From assembly GCA_913063165.1 (NCBI GenBank), contig CAJXZL010000012.1:1-48635 (forward strand): a DNA stretch of 48,635 bases, written 5' to 3'. The DNA comes from an uncultured Saccharospirillaceae bacterium. Its GTDB lineage: Bacteria > Pseudomonadota > Gammaproteobacteria > Pseudomonadales > Natronospirillaceae. The translations under genes and the position numbers were made by a program. Every line of letters starts with the position of its first letter. Position 1 is the stretch's first letter. This document shows, piece after piece, positions 26,270-35,386 of the stretch. The notes below the pieces were generated by a model, which did no database searches, was not told the origin of the DNA, and saw only the letters and a list, made by a program, of their open reading frames with translations.

Positions 26270-27433
26270 ATGACAGTGATAAAAATGACCGATCTTGACC
26301 TCAAGGGCAAACGGGTTTTAATCCGACAAGATCTCAATGTGCCTATCGACGACAACGGTCAGGTGTCGAGTGACGCCCGTATTCGCGCATCATTGCCAAC
26401 CTTACAGCAGGCTTTGGATCAAGGTGCACAGGTCATGGTGATGTCCCATCTGGGGCGTCCCAAAGAAGGCGTATATGATGAGCAGTATTCCCTAGCCCCC
26501 GTGGCTGCGTATCTCGGAAAGTTGCTAGGACGGCAGGTACCTGTGGTTAAAGATTGGTTGTCTGGTGTTGATACCCAAGAGCGCTTGGTGGTGCTTGAAA
26601 ATGTGCGCTTCAATGTCGGTGAGGGTGCTGATGACGAAGCCTTGTCAAAACAAATGGCGGCACTGTGTGATGTCTATGTGATGGATGCCTTTGGTACTGC
26701 GCACCGTGCACAAGCATCGACCCATGGCGTCGCTCGATTTGCCGCTGTAGCCTGTGCAGGGCCTCTACTAGTGGGTGAGCTTGATGCATTAGGTAAAGTG
26801 ATGGCGCAGCCAGAACGTCCGTTGGTGGCGGTAGTCGGTGGTGCGAAGGTGTCTACCAAATTGACCGTATTGGATAGCCTGTCAACTATCTGTGACCAGC
26901 TGATTGTAGGCGGCGGCATATCCAATACCTTTATCGCAGCCCGTGGCCATAATGTCGGTAAGTCATTGTATGAAGCCGATTTGTTGCCCGAAGCACGTGC
27001 CTTAATGGACAAGTTGGACATTCCAGAAGTGACCGACGTGCGCACAGCCAAAACCTTTTCGGCGGATGCGGTAGCAGAAGTGAAATCAGTTGACGCCGTT
27101 GAAGATGACGACATGATTTTGGATATTGGTCCTGATACAGAAGCGCGGTTTGCCGCGGTGTTGAAGAATGCCAAAACCATTATGTGGAATGGTCCCTGTG
27201 GCGTATTTGAATTTGATGCCTTCGCACAGGGCACAAAGGCCGTGGCAGATGCCATTGCTGATAGTGATGCATTTTCAGTGCTGGGTGGCGGTGATGTGAT
27301 TGCAGCGGTTCAGAAATTTGGTATGGAATCGCGTTTTTCCTATATCTCGACCGGTGGTGGTGCCTTCTTAGAATTTGTTGAAGGCAAGACATTACCGGCT
27401 GTGGCGATATTGGAAGCACGCGCGAAGGGATAA
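26270..27433 (+). CDS. pgk: Phosphoglycerate kinase
   Basis: This 387-residue glycolytic enzyme makes ATP from 1,3-bisphosphoglycerate and ADP. Signature segments are [32 protein letters not shown]-type [27 protein letters not shown] and the C-terminal [18 protein letters not shown]. Length matches E. coli Pgk (387). ATG 26270 follows AAGGAACC; codons upstream to 26222 do not match the family. It is 49 bp before fba, and both are probably co-transcribed. The epd or gap gene that often lies upstream is not present. Confidence 0.97.
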   Translation: MTVIKMTDLDLKGKRVLIRQDLNVPIDDNGQVSSDARIRASLPTLQQALDQGAQVMVMSHLGRPKEGVYDEQYSLAPVAAYLGKLLGRQVPVVKDWLSGVDTQERLVVLENVRFNVGEGADDEALSKQMAALCDVYVMDAFGTAHRAQASTHGVARFAAVACAGPLLVGELDALGKVMAQPERPLVAVVGGAKVSTKLTVLDSLSTICDQLIVGGGISNTFIAARGHNVGKSLYEADLLPEARALMDKLDIPEVTDVRTAKTFSADAVAEVKSVDAVEDDDMILDIGPDTEARFAAVLKNAKTIMWNGPCGVFEFDAFAQGTKAVADAIADSDAFSVLGGGDVIAAVQKFGMESRFSYISTGGGAFLEFVEGKTLPAVAILEARAKG

Positions 27434-27482
27434 TCGGACTAGGGTTTGCCTAGCCATCAAATAATTGATTGGGGAACGACAA

Positions 27483-28562
27483 ATGACTCAGAAAATTTCA
27501 GCAAGCGTCAAACCAGGCGTGGTATCGGGTGATGACTTACAAACCATCTTTGCATTGGCCAAAGAAGGGCAGTATGCCTTTCCAGCCGTTAACGTGGTAA
27601 ATACCGACTCGGTGAATGGTGCGCTTGAAGTAGCGGCCAAGGTAAATTCACCTATCATTGTGCAGTTTTCCAATGGTGGCGCACAATTCTTTGCTGGTAA
27701 GGGCCTCAAACTTGAAGGGCAAGAAGCACAAATTATTGGTGCCATTGCTGGTGCAAAGTATGTGCATGAAATGGCAGCGCATTATGGTGTGCCCGTTATT
27801 CTGCACACCGACCATGCGGCCAAAAAGCTGCTGCCTTGGATCGACGGTTTGCTAGACGCGGGTGAAGCGCATTTTGCTGCGACCGGCCGCCCATTGTATT
27901 CCTCTCACATGCTCGATTTGTCAGAAGAATCATTGGAAGAAAATATCGAGACCTGTGCGCGTTATTTGGAGCGGATGGCCAAAATTGGCATGACCCTAGA
28001 AATTGAACTGGGTTGTACTGGAGGCGAAGAAGACGGTGTTGATAACAGCCACATGGACAACTCCATGCTCTATACCCAGCCAGCCGATGTCGCATTCGCC
28101 TACGAAACACTGTCTAAAATTAGCGACCGCTTTACCATCGCGGCCAGCTTTGGCAACGTCCATGGTGTTTATAAGCCAGGCAATGTGAAGCTCACACCGA
28201 TGATTTTGCATAACTCACAGACGTTTTGTTCTGAAAAATTCGGTTTGCCAACCAACAGCCTGAACTTTGTGTTTCACGGCGGATCAGGTTCGACCGCAGC
28301 AGAAATCAAAGAAGCCATTAGCTATGGCGTGATCAAGATGAATATCGATACCGATACCCAGTGGGCAACGTGGGAAGGTGTGCTTGATTATTACAATGCC
28401 AATGCAGGTTACCTGCAGGGGCAGATTGGTAATCCCGATGGTGAAGATAAGCCGAATAAGAAATACTATGACCCGCGTGCCTGGTTGCGTAAGGGCCAAG
28501 AGCGTTTTATCACGCGTTTAGAGCAAGCATTCACCGAACTGAATGCCATAGATCGTTACTAG
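27483..28562 (+). CDS. fba: Class II fructose-bisphosphate aldolase
   Basis: This 359-residue zinc aldolase splits fructose 1,6-bisphosphate. It is of the FbaA (class IIA) type: VILHTDHAAKK holds zinc-site His and catalytic Asp, IELGCTGGEEDGVD and NVHGVYKPGNV provide other metal-site parts, and FVFHGGSGS closes the site. The length equals E. coli FbaA (359). ATG 27483 follows TTGGGGAACGACAA; an upstream ATG at 27465 is in frame but not family-like. A strong terminator ends the pgk-fba unit. Confidence 0.96.
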   Translation: MTQKISASVKPGVVSGDDLQTIFALAKEGQYAFPAVNVVNTDSVNGALEVAAKVNSPIIVQFSNGGAQFFAGKGLKLEGQEAQIIGAIAGAKYVHEMAAHYGVPVILHTDHAAKKLLPWIDGLLDAGEAHFAATGRPLYSSHMLDLSEESLEENIETCARYLERMAKIGMTLEIELGCTGGEEDGVDNSHMDNSMLYTQPADVAFAYETLSKISDRFTIAASFGNVHGVYKPGNVKLTPMILHNSQTFCSEKFGLPTNSLNFVFHGGSGSTAAEIKEAISYGVIKMNIDTDTQWATWEGVLDYYNANAGYLQGQIGNPDGEDKPNKKYYDPRAWLRKGQERFITRLEQAFTELNAIDRY

Positions 28563-28574
28563 GTGTCATGTGCT

Positions 28575-28602
28575 AAAAAGGCCGCATGAGCGGCCTTTTT
28601 TA
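28575..28602 (+). terminator. Terminator after fba
   Basis: GGCCGC and GCGGCC pair around ATGA, with A-rich sequence before and a run of six T after. Confidence 0.9.
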
Positions 28603-28636
28603 TTACCTGCAGTTTGCTAGGCTGTAGGGATTTTTT

Positions 28637-28692
<56 letters not shown>

Positions 28693-28695
28693 GCC

Positions 28696-28959
28696 TTATT
28701 TTACAAACTGCGCCACATACGAGCACGACGCCTGAATCTGTCTACCCTGAGATGTTGCCCACGCGAATCCTACCTCAACCAACTGTTTGGCCACGCCACG
28801 TCCTCTAAAACTGGGTGGGACAAAGCTGTAATTGAAATTAATGCGGTCGTCGCCTAGCAGTTGATAGGTCAGCAGGGCTTGGTCTTGGCTACCGGCCAGT
28901 ACGCCAATAAATTGGCTTTGGGCAGGCAGGTGTTGAATAGAAATGGCAGCGTCGGTCAT
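28696..28959 (-). CDS. Minimal GNAT-family N-acetyltransferase
   Basis: The 87-residue product is a short GCN5-related domain. The acetyl-CoA loop is present as FRGRGVAKQLVE (about 48-59), preceded by the beta4 segment FNYSFVPP. It resembles the COG2388 (YjdJ/human GTLF3B-like) class of about 90 residues. The substrate is unknown. ATG 28959 has GGAGAG just upstream; the frame is open to 29046 inside the RND gene. It starts 16 bp after the RND transporter stop, so it is probably part of that transcript. Confidence 0.8.
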   Translation of the reverse strand: MTDAAISIQHLPAQSQFIGVLAGSQDQALLTYQLLGDDRINFNYSFVPPSFRGRGVAKQLVEVGFAWATSQGRQIQASCSYVAQFVK

Positions 28960-28975
28960 CAGTCTCTCCTTAACG

Positions 28976-31900
28976 TTAAGCAGTGGTATCAGTCGTTTTT
29001 GACCATGTGGCCCTGAAACGTGCAAACCGCATTCGGTTTTCTTCAATGGATAGCAACAATCCTGGGATTAACAGCAGGATTAATACAGTGCCAAATGCCA
29101 AGCCAAAAATCATCACGACGGCCATGGGGATAAGAAACTGTGCATCAAACGAGGTTTCAAACAGCAAGGGGGTAAGGCCAGCAATAGTGGTCGTCGACGT
29201 GAGAATAACCGCTCGCAACCGTTGACACGATGCCTCAACGACAGCCAAAGCGGGGTCTAGGCCAGTAGCTAAAATGCGCTTGTAGGCACTGATCAATACA
29301 ATCGAATCATTAATCACGATGCCACTGAGTCCAAATAATCCAAACAAACTCAGAGCCGATACCGGAATGTCGAGCACCCAGTGCCCAAATAGTGCTCCAG
29401 TAAGACCAAATGGAATAGCCACCATCACTGCAATGGGCCAAATCCAGCTTTCAAATACCCAAGCCAAGATACCAAATATCAAGAACAGAGCGAGATAAGC
29501 GCCCATCTTCATGTCGGTCAATATTTGTTGTTCGTCCAAACGGGTGCCTTCAATGGCAGGTTTTACACCAAACTCGGCGTAGAGATCGGGCAATATTTGC
29601 GCTTCAATCGCATCATTGATGGCGCGAGCATTGGCGGTATCCTCGTCCACATCTGCTGATACCACAATGGACAGAGCCCCGCCTTGTCGGGTTAGACTAT
29701 CAACGCCTCGATAAACGTTAATGTCTAGCAGACTGGCCAGTGGCGTCCATTCGCCGTTACTCAGCGCAATAGGCAGGCTCTGAAGCATGGCCAAATTCGA
29801 CGCCTGGTCTTCAGCCATTTTGAGAACGATGTCAATTTCTTGTCCATCTTCCTGAATAAATCCAATCTTTTTTCCATCTAAAATGGTCTGCAATCTTCCA
29901 GCCAATGAGGTGACGGTGAAGCCCATACTCTTAGCTTGCGCTGTCAGTGTGAAACGCCACTGTTCCGCACCATAGGGAAGGTCGTCTTCAATATTGGATA
30001 CACCAGAATAGGCACCCAGTCGATCTTGCAATGCCTCTGACGCCGCTTTGAGCTGGTCGGCGTCATCGGCACTCAGTCGAACGGTAATATCGGAGCTGCC
30101 GAGGCCGACAAAGCCACGACCAAAATTGATTTTCTCGACCCCTGCTGGCACGGTGATTTTTTCCCGCCACCGGCTCACCAATTCTTGGTTGGTATACGGG
30201 CGGTTCACATCGTTGATCAGTTCAATGTTAATAGAACCACTTTCAACGCTGCCGTTGCGGTGGGTGAACACCATGTTATTGATAAAGGTACGGTTGGTAT
30301 CTCGCTCTACCGCGCGTAAGCCGTTGCCCATCTCAGCTAAAAAATCGTTAACCTCTGATTCGGGTGTGCCGTCGGCAAAGGTGACAGAGGCTGACATGCT
30401 CGTCCCTTCGGTCTGCGGTGCCAGTGACAACTTGATGTCACCAGAAACCACCATGCCAATCATGGTCATAAAGGCAGCAATGACCAGTGAGAATGTAACC
30501 CAGCGGTAGTGAATGGCAACGGTTGCAAAGGGTCTGAACAGCCGGTTTTTAAAAGACTCGAAACCGTCATCGATCGTGCGTCTAAACCAGCTGGGCTTGC
30601 CATCAATAACCGACTTGGCATTGTGCCCGAGGTGTCCGGGTAGAATAAAAAAGCATTCAACTAACGATGCTGCAATGGCACAGATAACCACCATCGGAAT
30701 ATCGATCATAATGCCGCCAATGCGACCACCCATGACAAGCAGAGGCGTAAAAGCCGCAATGGTGGTCAGGCTTGACGCCAATACCGGTGACCACATCCGC
30801 TTGGCTGCAGAAACGGCCGCTTCCATGGGTTGTAGACCTTCAGTTTCCAGTGCTTCAGTGTCCTCACTGACCACAATGGCATCGTCGACGATAATGCCCA
30901 CTGCGATCATAAAGGCCAACAGGCTAAAAATGTTGATTGAGGTGTTGGTGATGTCCATAAAAATAAAAGTGGCAAGAAAGGTCACAGGGATGCCCAACGC
31001 CACCCAAATCGCAATGCGGGTATTGAGGAAGATGAACAAGACCAATAACACCAACATCATGCCTAGCAGGCCATTGTCTAGAATAAGCTTGATGCGTGAC
31101 TCTAAAAATCGCCATTGCTCGTTATAAGCAATCATCGACAAGCCTTCTGGTAATTGCTTAGCGCCTAACCAATCGAGATAGATATCGGCTTGGCTGATGG
31201 TGTCTTCACCCGTCAAGCGCGCCATGCTGATCCGCATGGCCGGTTTGCCGTCGTAACTCAGGTAGCGGAAGTCATCAGAGACCAATCTTTCGACTTCTGC
31301 TATATCGCCCACCCGTAATTCTGCACCAGTCAGACGATCTGTGATGATGGGTAACTGTTGTAAGCTCTCCAAGTTTTTGACCCGTCCCTGCGCGCGAAGC
31401 TGGGTTTCCAGTGCGCCCTGTCGCGCAACACCAGCAGGCAGGTTGAGGTTGTTGGCGGTGACCGCTTGGCCAAATTGATCCAAGGTCATATTTAAGTCGA
31501 GGAGTTGCTCTGCGGTCAGCCGAATCTCAAAACGTTCTGAGGGTGACCCGGTGAGACTAACCTGTGCCATCCCAGCGGCAACCAATTCGTCGGCATAGAG
31601 ACGCGCGGTTTTATACAGGGTCATAAAATCAGCGTCACCATACAGCAGCAAATCAGCAACCGGTTCATAGCGCACTTGCTGGGTAACCGTTGGGGTGTCA
31701 ACATCGTCAGGCAGGGATACGCCCGCTAAGGCATCGTCAATCGCTTTGATGGCTTTTTCAATACTGACTTTCTCATTGATGGTGACCTTCAGACTGGCGC
31801 GTCCTTCGGTGCTGGTCGTGCGCACATTGCTGACTTCTTGCAAGGCAATAACGGCGTTTTCTAGGGGAATGGCTATTGCCTCTTGAACGTCTTCTGCGCT

Positions 31901-32065
31901 GGCGCCATTCCACCCTGCAGAAATCGACACACTATTGAATTCAAAGTCTGGAAAAAACTGCCTATTGAGATTCTTCATTGACCACAGGCCAACGAGAATA
32001 ATTAAAAACATGATCCCGTTCGACGCTGTTCGGTGAGTGGCAAACTTTCTTATCCAGCCATTCAT
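28976..32065 (-). CDS. RND-family efflux transporter, inner-membrane subunit
   Basis: This 1029-residue protein is an AcrB/HAE-1-like proton-driven exporter. The first membrane helix is at about 13-32, a large periplasmic domain follows, and helix 4 carries GIIVDDAIVVSEDTE (about 387-401) with the paired Asp of the proton path. A second repeat of the same architecture ends with a GIVINDSIVLI segment. The substrate is not predictable. Its start overlaps the end of the adaptor gene by 4 bp, showing coupled translation. No outer-membrane TolC-type gene or local regulator is in the window, so it may use a shared channel. Confidence 0.94.
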   Translation of the reverse strand: MNGWIRKFATHRTASNGIMFLIILVGLWSMKNLNRQFFPDFEFNSVSISAGWNGASAEDVQEAIAIPLENAVIALQEVSNVRTTSTEGRASLKVTINEKVSIEKAIKAIDDALAGVSLPDDVDTPTVTQQVRYEPVADLLLYGDADFMTLYKTARLYADELVAAGMAQVSLTGSPSERFEIRLTAEQLLDLNMTLDQFGQAVTANNLNLPAGVARQGALETQLRAQGRVKNLESLQQLPIITDRLTGAELRVGDIAEVERLVSDDFRYLSYDGKPAMRISMARLTGEDTISQADIYLDWLGAKQLPEGLSMIAYNEQWRFLESRIKLILDNGLLGMMLVLLVLFIFLNTRIAIWVALGIPVTFLATFIFMDITNTSINIFSLLAFMIAVGIIVDDAIVVSEDTEALETEGLQPMEAAVSAAKRMWSPVLASSLTTIAAFTPLLVMGGRIGGIMIDIPMVVICAIAASLVECFFILPGHLGHNAKSVIDGKPSWFRRTIDDGFESFKNRLFRPFATVAIHYRWVTFSLVIAAFMTMIGMVVSGDIKLSLAPQTEGTSMSASVTFADGTPESEVNDFLAEMGNGLRAVERDTNRTFINNMVFTHRNGSVESGSINIELINDVNRPYTNQELVSRWREKITVPAGVEKINFGRGFVGLGSSDITVRLSADDADQLKAASEALQDRLGAYSGVSNIEDDLPYGAEQWRFTLTAQAKSMGFTVTSLAGRLQTILDGKKIGFIQEDGQEIDIVLKMAEDQASNLAMLQSLPIALSNGEWTPLASLLDINVYRGVDSLTRQGGALSIVVSADVDEDTANARAINDAIEAQILPDLYAEFGVKPAIEGTRLDEQQILTDMKMGAYLALFLIFGILAWVFESWIWPIAVMVAIPFGLTGALFGHWVLDIPVSALSLFGLFGLSGIVINDSIVLISAYKRILATGLDPALAVVEASCQRLRAVILTSTTTIAGLTPLLFETSFDAQFLIPMAVVMIFGLAFGTVLILLLIPGLLLSIEENRMRFARFRATWSKTTDTTA

Positions 32066-33516
32066 GGTTTATTTACCCGTGCAGCACTATCACCGATGGG
32101 GGGGCTACTCAATTCTACTCTCAGCCCACTGGACGCATTGGCCAATCGGGTATTCAGCAGCGGCTGTTTGTCGGTCAGCTCAGGACTGGAAATGAGGTAG
32201 AGCGTCGCGCCATCTCGAATGACCTGTCCTTCAACGGTCACTGGTATTTCCAGCAGGCGACCCTCGATTACCGTAAATACCATGCGGTTTTCATAGAGCA
32301 TTTTTGCGGGAACCGCATAGACCGATGCTAGGGCAGGCAAGAAAGTGGTAATGGCTAAGTGCTGTCCTAACGGGATCGCGGTCTTGGAATTGAAACGATA
32401 CCAAGCCTGCACAGAGCCCTGTGTTGCTTGTTTACCTAGGGTGTCCAATGTGAGTGTCGTTTTTGGATTTTTTGTCACGACCGCTGCGATATTCTTCCCG
32501 GTAAATTGGTCCAACCATTTGACTGGAATGCGGGTTTCAAGCCCCATATTGGTGTCATCAAAAAGCGCCAGAATCACACCGTTACTATTGACCCTTTGTC
32601 CTGTTTGAACCATGACATCTGACACGATCCCTGAGAACGGGGCTTCAATACGGGTATCGGCGAGTTGTTGTTTGATGGTGTCCAACGTGTTCAATAAATC
32701 GGTACGCTGTGCTTGGAGCTGGGCCATGGTGTCATCAAATCGGGCGAGCGCCATTGCGCGATTTTGTACCGACATGACTTGGTTCTGATGGCTCTTTAGT
32801 GCGTTTTCATAGTCGGTATTGGAGGCAAGGTTCTGTTTTGCCAAACCTGCAATGCGGTCAAGCGATGCTTGGCTTATCGTCAATAGCTGCTTTTCGATAT
32901 CCATACTCTGTTGGTCAGATTGCTGCTGTAATTCTTGTAAGCGAATCTTTGCGTCCATTTCGGTCAATCGTGACAGGGATTGCCTTTGCGTGTTCTTCAC
33001 ATCCGTTTGATCTAGGGTCGCCAGAAGTTGGCCCGCGGTCACCGCATCACCCACACCCACCGACAGGGTTAATAATGTGGCGGTTATCGGACTGGTAACA
33101 TCCAATGAACGAAAAGCCATGACCGATCCAAACAAATTCACTTCAGGCTGCCAGCTTGACGCCGTGATTACCTGCAATGACACGGTGGGTGCCGTAGTGG
33201 CGCCGAAGCTGCCGCCAAAACCACCACCTGCCATGCCTTTAGCGCCGCGCTTTCGTTGGTTGGGCGCGCCATCTGATTGGGGCGTCTCGGTACTTGCTTG
33301 CGTTGCTGTATTACCACCATCTGGTGTTTGAGTGGCCCCAGCAGGATTGCGAGTGCCTCCAGGTCGTTGACCAACGCCACCACCTGACTGGGCAGAGGCT
33401 GGCGCACTGGTTGCGCTGCTATTTGCCGTAGGAAGCGTGTCCTTATTATTCAAAAGGTAAAAGCCATATCCCGCTGAAATGAGGATGAGCAGTGGCAAAA
33501 TATATCGGGTCAGCAT
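32062..33516 (-). CDS. RND efflux periplasmic adaptor (membrane fusion protein)
   Basis: The 484-residue adaptor has an N-terminal membrane anchor (4-22), then an unusual low-complexity stretch (about 30-110) rich in Gly, Ala, Ser, Thr, Pro and Gln and ending with GGGFGGSFGATTAP. After this come the usual parts: lipoyl half-motif (SVGVGDAVTAGQLLATLD), a coiled-coil hairpin rich in Gln and Leu (about 175-265), the second lipoyl half (IEAPFSGIVSDVMVQTGQ) and beta-barrel domains. It bridges the RND pump and an outer-membrane channel. First gene of the operon; a 13-bp tandem repeat lies just upstream. Confidence 0.92.
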   Translation of the reverse strand: MLTRYILPLLILISAGYGFYLLNNKDTLPTANSSATSAPASAQSGGGVGQRPGGTRNPAGATQTPDGGNTATQASTETPQSDGAPNQRKRGAKGMAGGGFGGSFGATTAPTVSLQVITASSWQPEVNLFGSVMAFRSLDVTSPITATLLTLSVGVGDAVTAGQLLATLDQTDVKNTQRQSLSRLTEMDAKIRLQELQQQSDQQSMDIEKQLLTISQASLDRIAGLAKQNLASNTDYENALKSHQNQVMSVQNRAMALARFDDTMAQLQAQRTDLLNTLDTIKQQLADTRIEAPFSGIVSDVMVQTGQRVNSNGVILALFDDTNMGLETRIPVKWLDQFTGKNIAAVVTKNPKTTLTLDTLGKQATQGSVQAWYRFNSKTAIPLGQHLAITTFLPALASVYAVPAKMLYENRMVFTVIEGRLLEIPVTVEGQVIRDGATLYLISSPELTDKQPLLNTRLANASSGLRVELSSPPIGDSAARVNKP

Positions 33517-33540
33517 GGCAGGGCAATCCTATAAGTTTGA

Positions 33541-33592
33541 CGTCAGGTTATGGCATTAGGCTATGGCGTCAGGTTATGGCGTCACGTTAAGG
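33541..33592. repeat. 13-bp tandem repeat upstream of the RND operon
   Basis: Four head-to-tail 13-base units are present: CGTCAGGTTATGG, CATTAGGCTATGG, CGTCAGGTTATGG and CGTCACGTTAAGG. The first and third are identical. The tract ends 25 bp before the adaptor start codon, within the expected promoter or leader of the efflux operon, and lies on the far side of the comM promoter region. Confidence 0.85.
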
Positions 33593-33702
33593 CAGCTTAT
33601 TAAGCCACGAATCATGTGGCATTTGTGGTCTGCAGTCTAGACAGTTTATGTAAATGCTGATTTTTTCCTTATTTGGGCAGTGGCATATCCATAGGTCATA
33701 TT

Positions 33703-33723
33703 GTGGCAGCCGTTTGGTGCCAC
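33703..33723. promoter_or_regulatory. Inverted repeat in the comM upstream region
   Basis: GTGGCA (33703-33708) and TGCCAC (33718-33723) form a perfect 6-bp inverted repeat with a 9-base spacer, next to a TATATT (33724-33729) that may be the comM -10 element. GTGGCA also occurs at 33616 and 33680. The site could be an operator or a chance repeat. Confidence 0.3.
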
Positions 33724-33762
33724 TATATTGGGGTTGCTTTCACCCATTTCAGAAGGACCTGA

Positions 33763-35268
33763 ATGATGAATCTAGCCAAAGTTTATGCCCGTGCGCGGGT
33801 CGGAATTGATGCGCCCAGTGTGGCGGTCGAAGTACACCTGTCAAACGGGCTGCCGTCGATGTCGATCGTCGGCTTACCTGAAACGGCGGTTAAGGAATCC
33901 CGAGACCGGGTGCGCTCAGCCATCATCAACTCGGGCTTTGAATTTCCAGCACGTCGTATCGTCGTCAATCTCGCCCCAGCTGAATTACCCAAAGAAGGCG
34001 GTCGATTCGATCTGGCCATTGCCATGGCGCTACTCGTAGCGTCAAAGCAAATTCCCGATACCTTTACTGACCAATTGGAGGTGTTGGGGGAGTTGGCATT
34101 GAATGGCGATGTGCGACCAATTCAAGGCGTGTTACCTGCGAGTATGGCGGCAACCGCCGCGGGTAAATCAATGGCTGTTCCTGCGGCCAATGCCAATGAA
34201 GCCTGTTTGCCTGAAGCGGCTGAAATTATTCCCGTGGCGAACCTATTGGTGTTGTGTCATCACGTTGCCGGTACGCAACTGATCGGCTTTGCGACGCGTG
34301 ATGCAGCCACCCAGATCACCTATGATCCAGCGACCGACCTCACGCAGGTTCGCGGCCAAACAGTGCCCAAAAAGGCATTAGAAGTCGCTGCCGCAGGGCA
34401 ACATAATCTCCTGTATTTTGGTCCGCCGGGCACGGGTAAGACCCTATTGGCGCGTTGCCTGCCGAGTATCTTGCCGGCGCTAACCGAAACGCAACAGCTA
34501 GAAACCATGGCCATTCATTCCATCGCTGGATATGGCCGACTGATAAATCAGCAACGGCCGTTTCGCGCACCACACCACACAGCATCTGGCGTGGCGCTCG
34601 TAGGTGGCGGGTCAAATCCCAGACCCGGAGAAATTAGCTTGGCGCACCACGGTGTATTATTTCTTGATGAATTGCCTGAGTTTTCAAGACAGGTGTTGGA
34701 CGTACTCAGAGAGCCTTTAGAACAAGGTGAAATTGTGATTTCGCGCGCCGCGCGGCAGGTGACTTTTCCTGCCCAGTTTCAATTAATAGCGGCTATGAAT
34801 CCGACACCAGGTGGCTATGCCCCCAATGATCCGCGGTCAGGGCATTACACCAAGCAGCACATGCAAAAATATCTGGCACGGTTATCCGGTCCTTTTTTGG
34901 ATCGCATTGATCTACAAGTTGAGGTCAACGCCATTGAACCTGAATTATTAGCACGGGGACCACAAGGGGAGTCGAGTGCCGACGTGCGGTTACGGGTGGC
35001 CAACGCCTACCAGCGTCAAATGGCCCGACAGGGCAAAGCCAACGCCCAATTATCACCCAATGACATAGAACGGCATTGCCGTTTGTCGTCCGCCGATGAG
35101 GCTGTGCTGCATAAAGCCATGACCACACTGGGGCTGTCGGCACGCAGTTACCACCGGGTTTTAAAAGTCAGCCGCACAGTCGCCGATTTAGAGGGCGCTA
35201 CAGCCATCCTAACCCCACACCTGTTATCAGCCTTGGGTTACCGGCAAATGGACAAATGGCTGCAATAG
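33763..35268 (+). CDS. comM: ComM/YifB family AAA+ helicase
   Basis: This 501-residue protein is a magnesium-chelatase-like AAA+ ATPase. In Vibrio, ComM is a hexameric helicase for branch migration in natural transformation. Domains: N-terminal Lon-protease-like fold (1-170; YARARVGIDAPSVAVEVHLS, ETAVKESRDRVRSA), AAA+ core with Walker A FGPPGTGKT (about 224-232), Walker B GVLFLDELPEF and sensor AAMNPTP, and a C-terminal domain with GLSARSYHRVLKVSRTVADL. Either of two adjacent ATGs (33763, 33766) may start it. The presence of pilT/pilU in the same window is compatible with a competence role, but that remains inference. Confidence 0.93.
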   Translation: MMNLAKVYARARVGIDAPSVAVEVHLSNGLPSMSIVGLPETAVKESRDRVRSAIINSGFEFPARRIVVNLAPAELPKEGGRFDLAIAMALLVASKQIPDTFTDQLEVLGELALNGDVRPIQGVLPASMAATAAGKSMAVPAANANEACLPEAAEIIPVANLLVLCHHVAGTQLIGFATRDAATQITYDPATDLTQVRGQTVPKKALEVAAAGQHNLLYFGPPGTGKTLLARCLPSILPALTETQQLETMAIHSIAGYGRLINQQRPFRAPHHTASGVALVGGGSNPRPGEISLAHHGVLFLDELPEFSRQVLDVLREPLEQGEIVISRAARQVTFPAQFQLIAAMNPTPGGYAPNDPRSGHYTKQHMQKYLARLSGPFLDRIDLQVEVNAIEPELLARGPQGESSADVRLRVANAYQRQMARQGKANAQLSPNDIERHCRLSSADEAVLHKAMTTLGLSARSYHRVLKVSRTVADLEGATAILTPHLLSALGYRQMDKWLQ

Positions 35269-35320
35269 GCCAATGCAAAAGGCCAATGCAACTACGCCAA
35301 TACAACTACGCAACCGTGAA
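35268..35320. repeat. Degenerate 13-14-bp repeats after comM
   Basis: GGCCAATGCAAAA and GGCCAATGCAACT follow each other head to tail, then ACGCCAATACAACT and a shorter ACGCAACCG. The tract begins within the comM stop codon and lies outside coding sequence. It is less regular than the other two tracts in this part of the window. Confidence 0.6.
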
Positions 35321-35386
35321 TAACGCTCAGTGATAATCCATGATAGTCTTGCCCACTTTGTAACGAGCTTCTGAGGCGCAGTAATA

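Noticed and set aside
26674-27255. 193-codon open frame on the minus strand
   Set aside because: It is opposite pgk, and its Ser/Thr/Ala-rich composition is what the complement of a coding strand gives.
30513-31127. 204-codon open frame on the plus strand
   Set aside because: It lies opposite the RND transporter gene, has no ribosome binding site and resembles no family. It is a reverse-strand shadow.
33601-33762. Attachment or integration site near comM
   Set aside because: comM is known as an integration target in some bacteria, but the gene here is intact and no integrase or flanking duplicate of its sequence is present.
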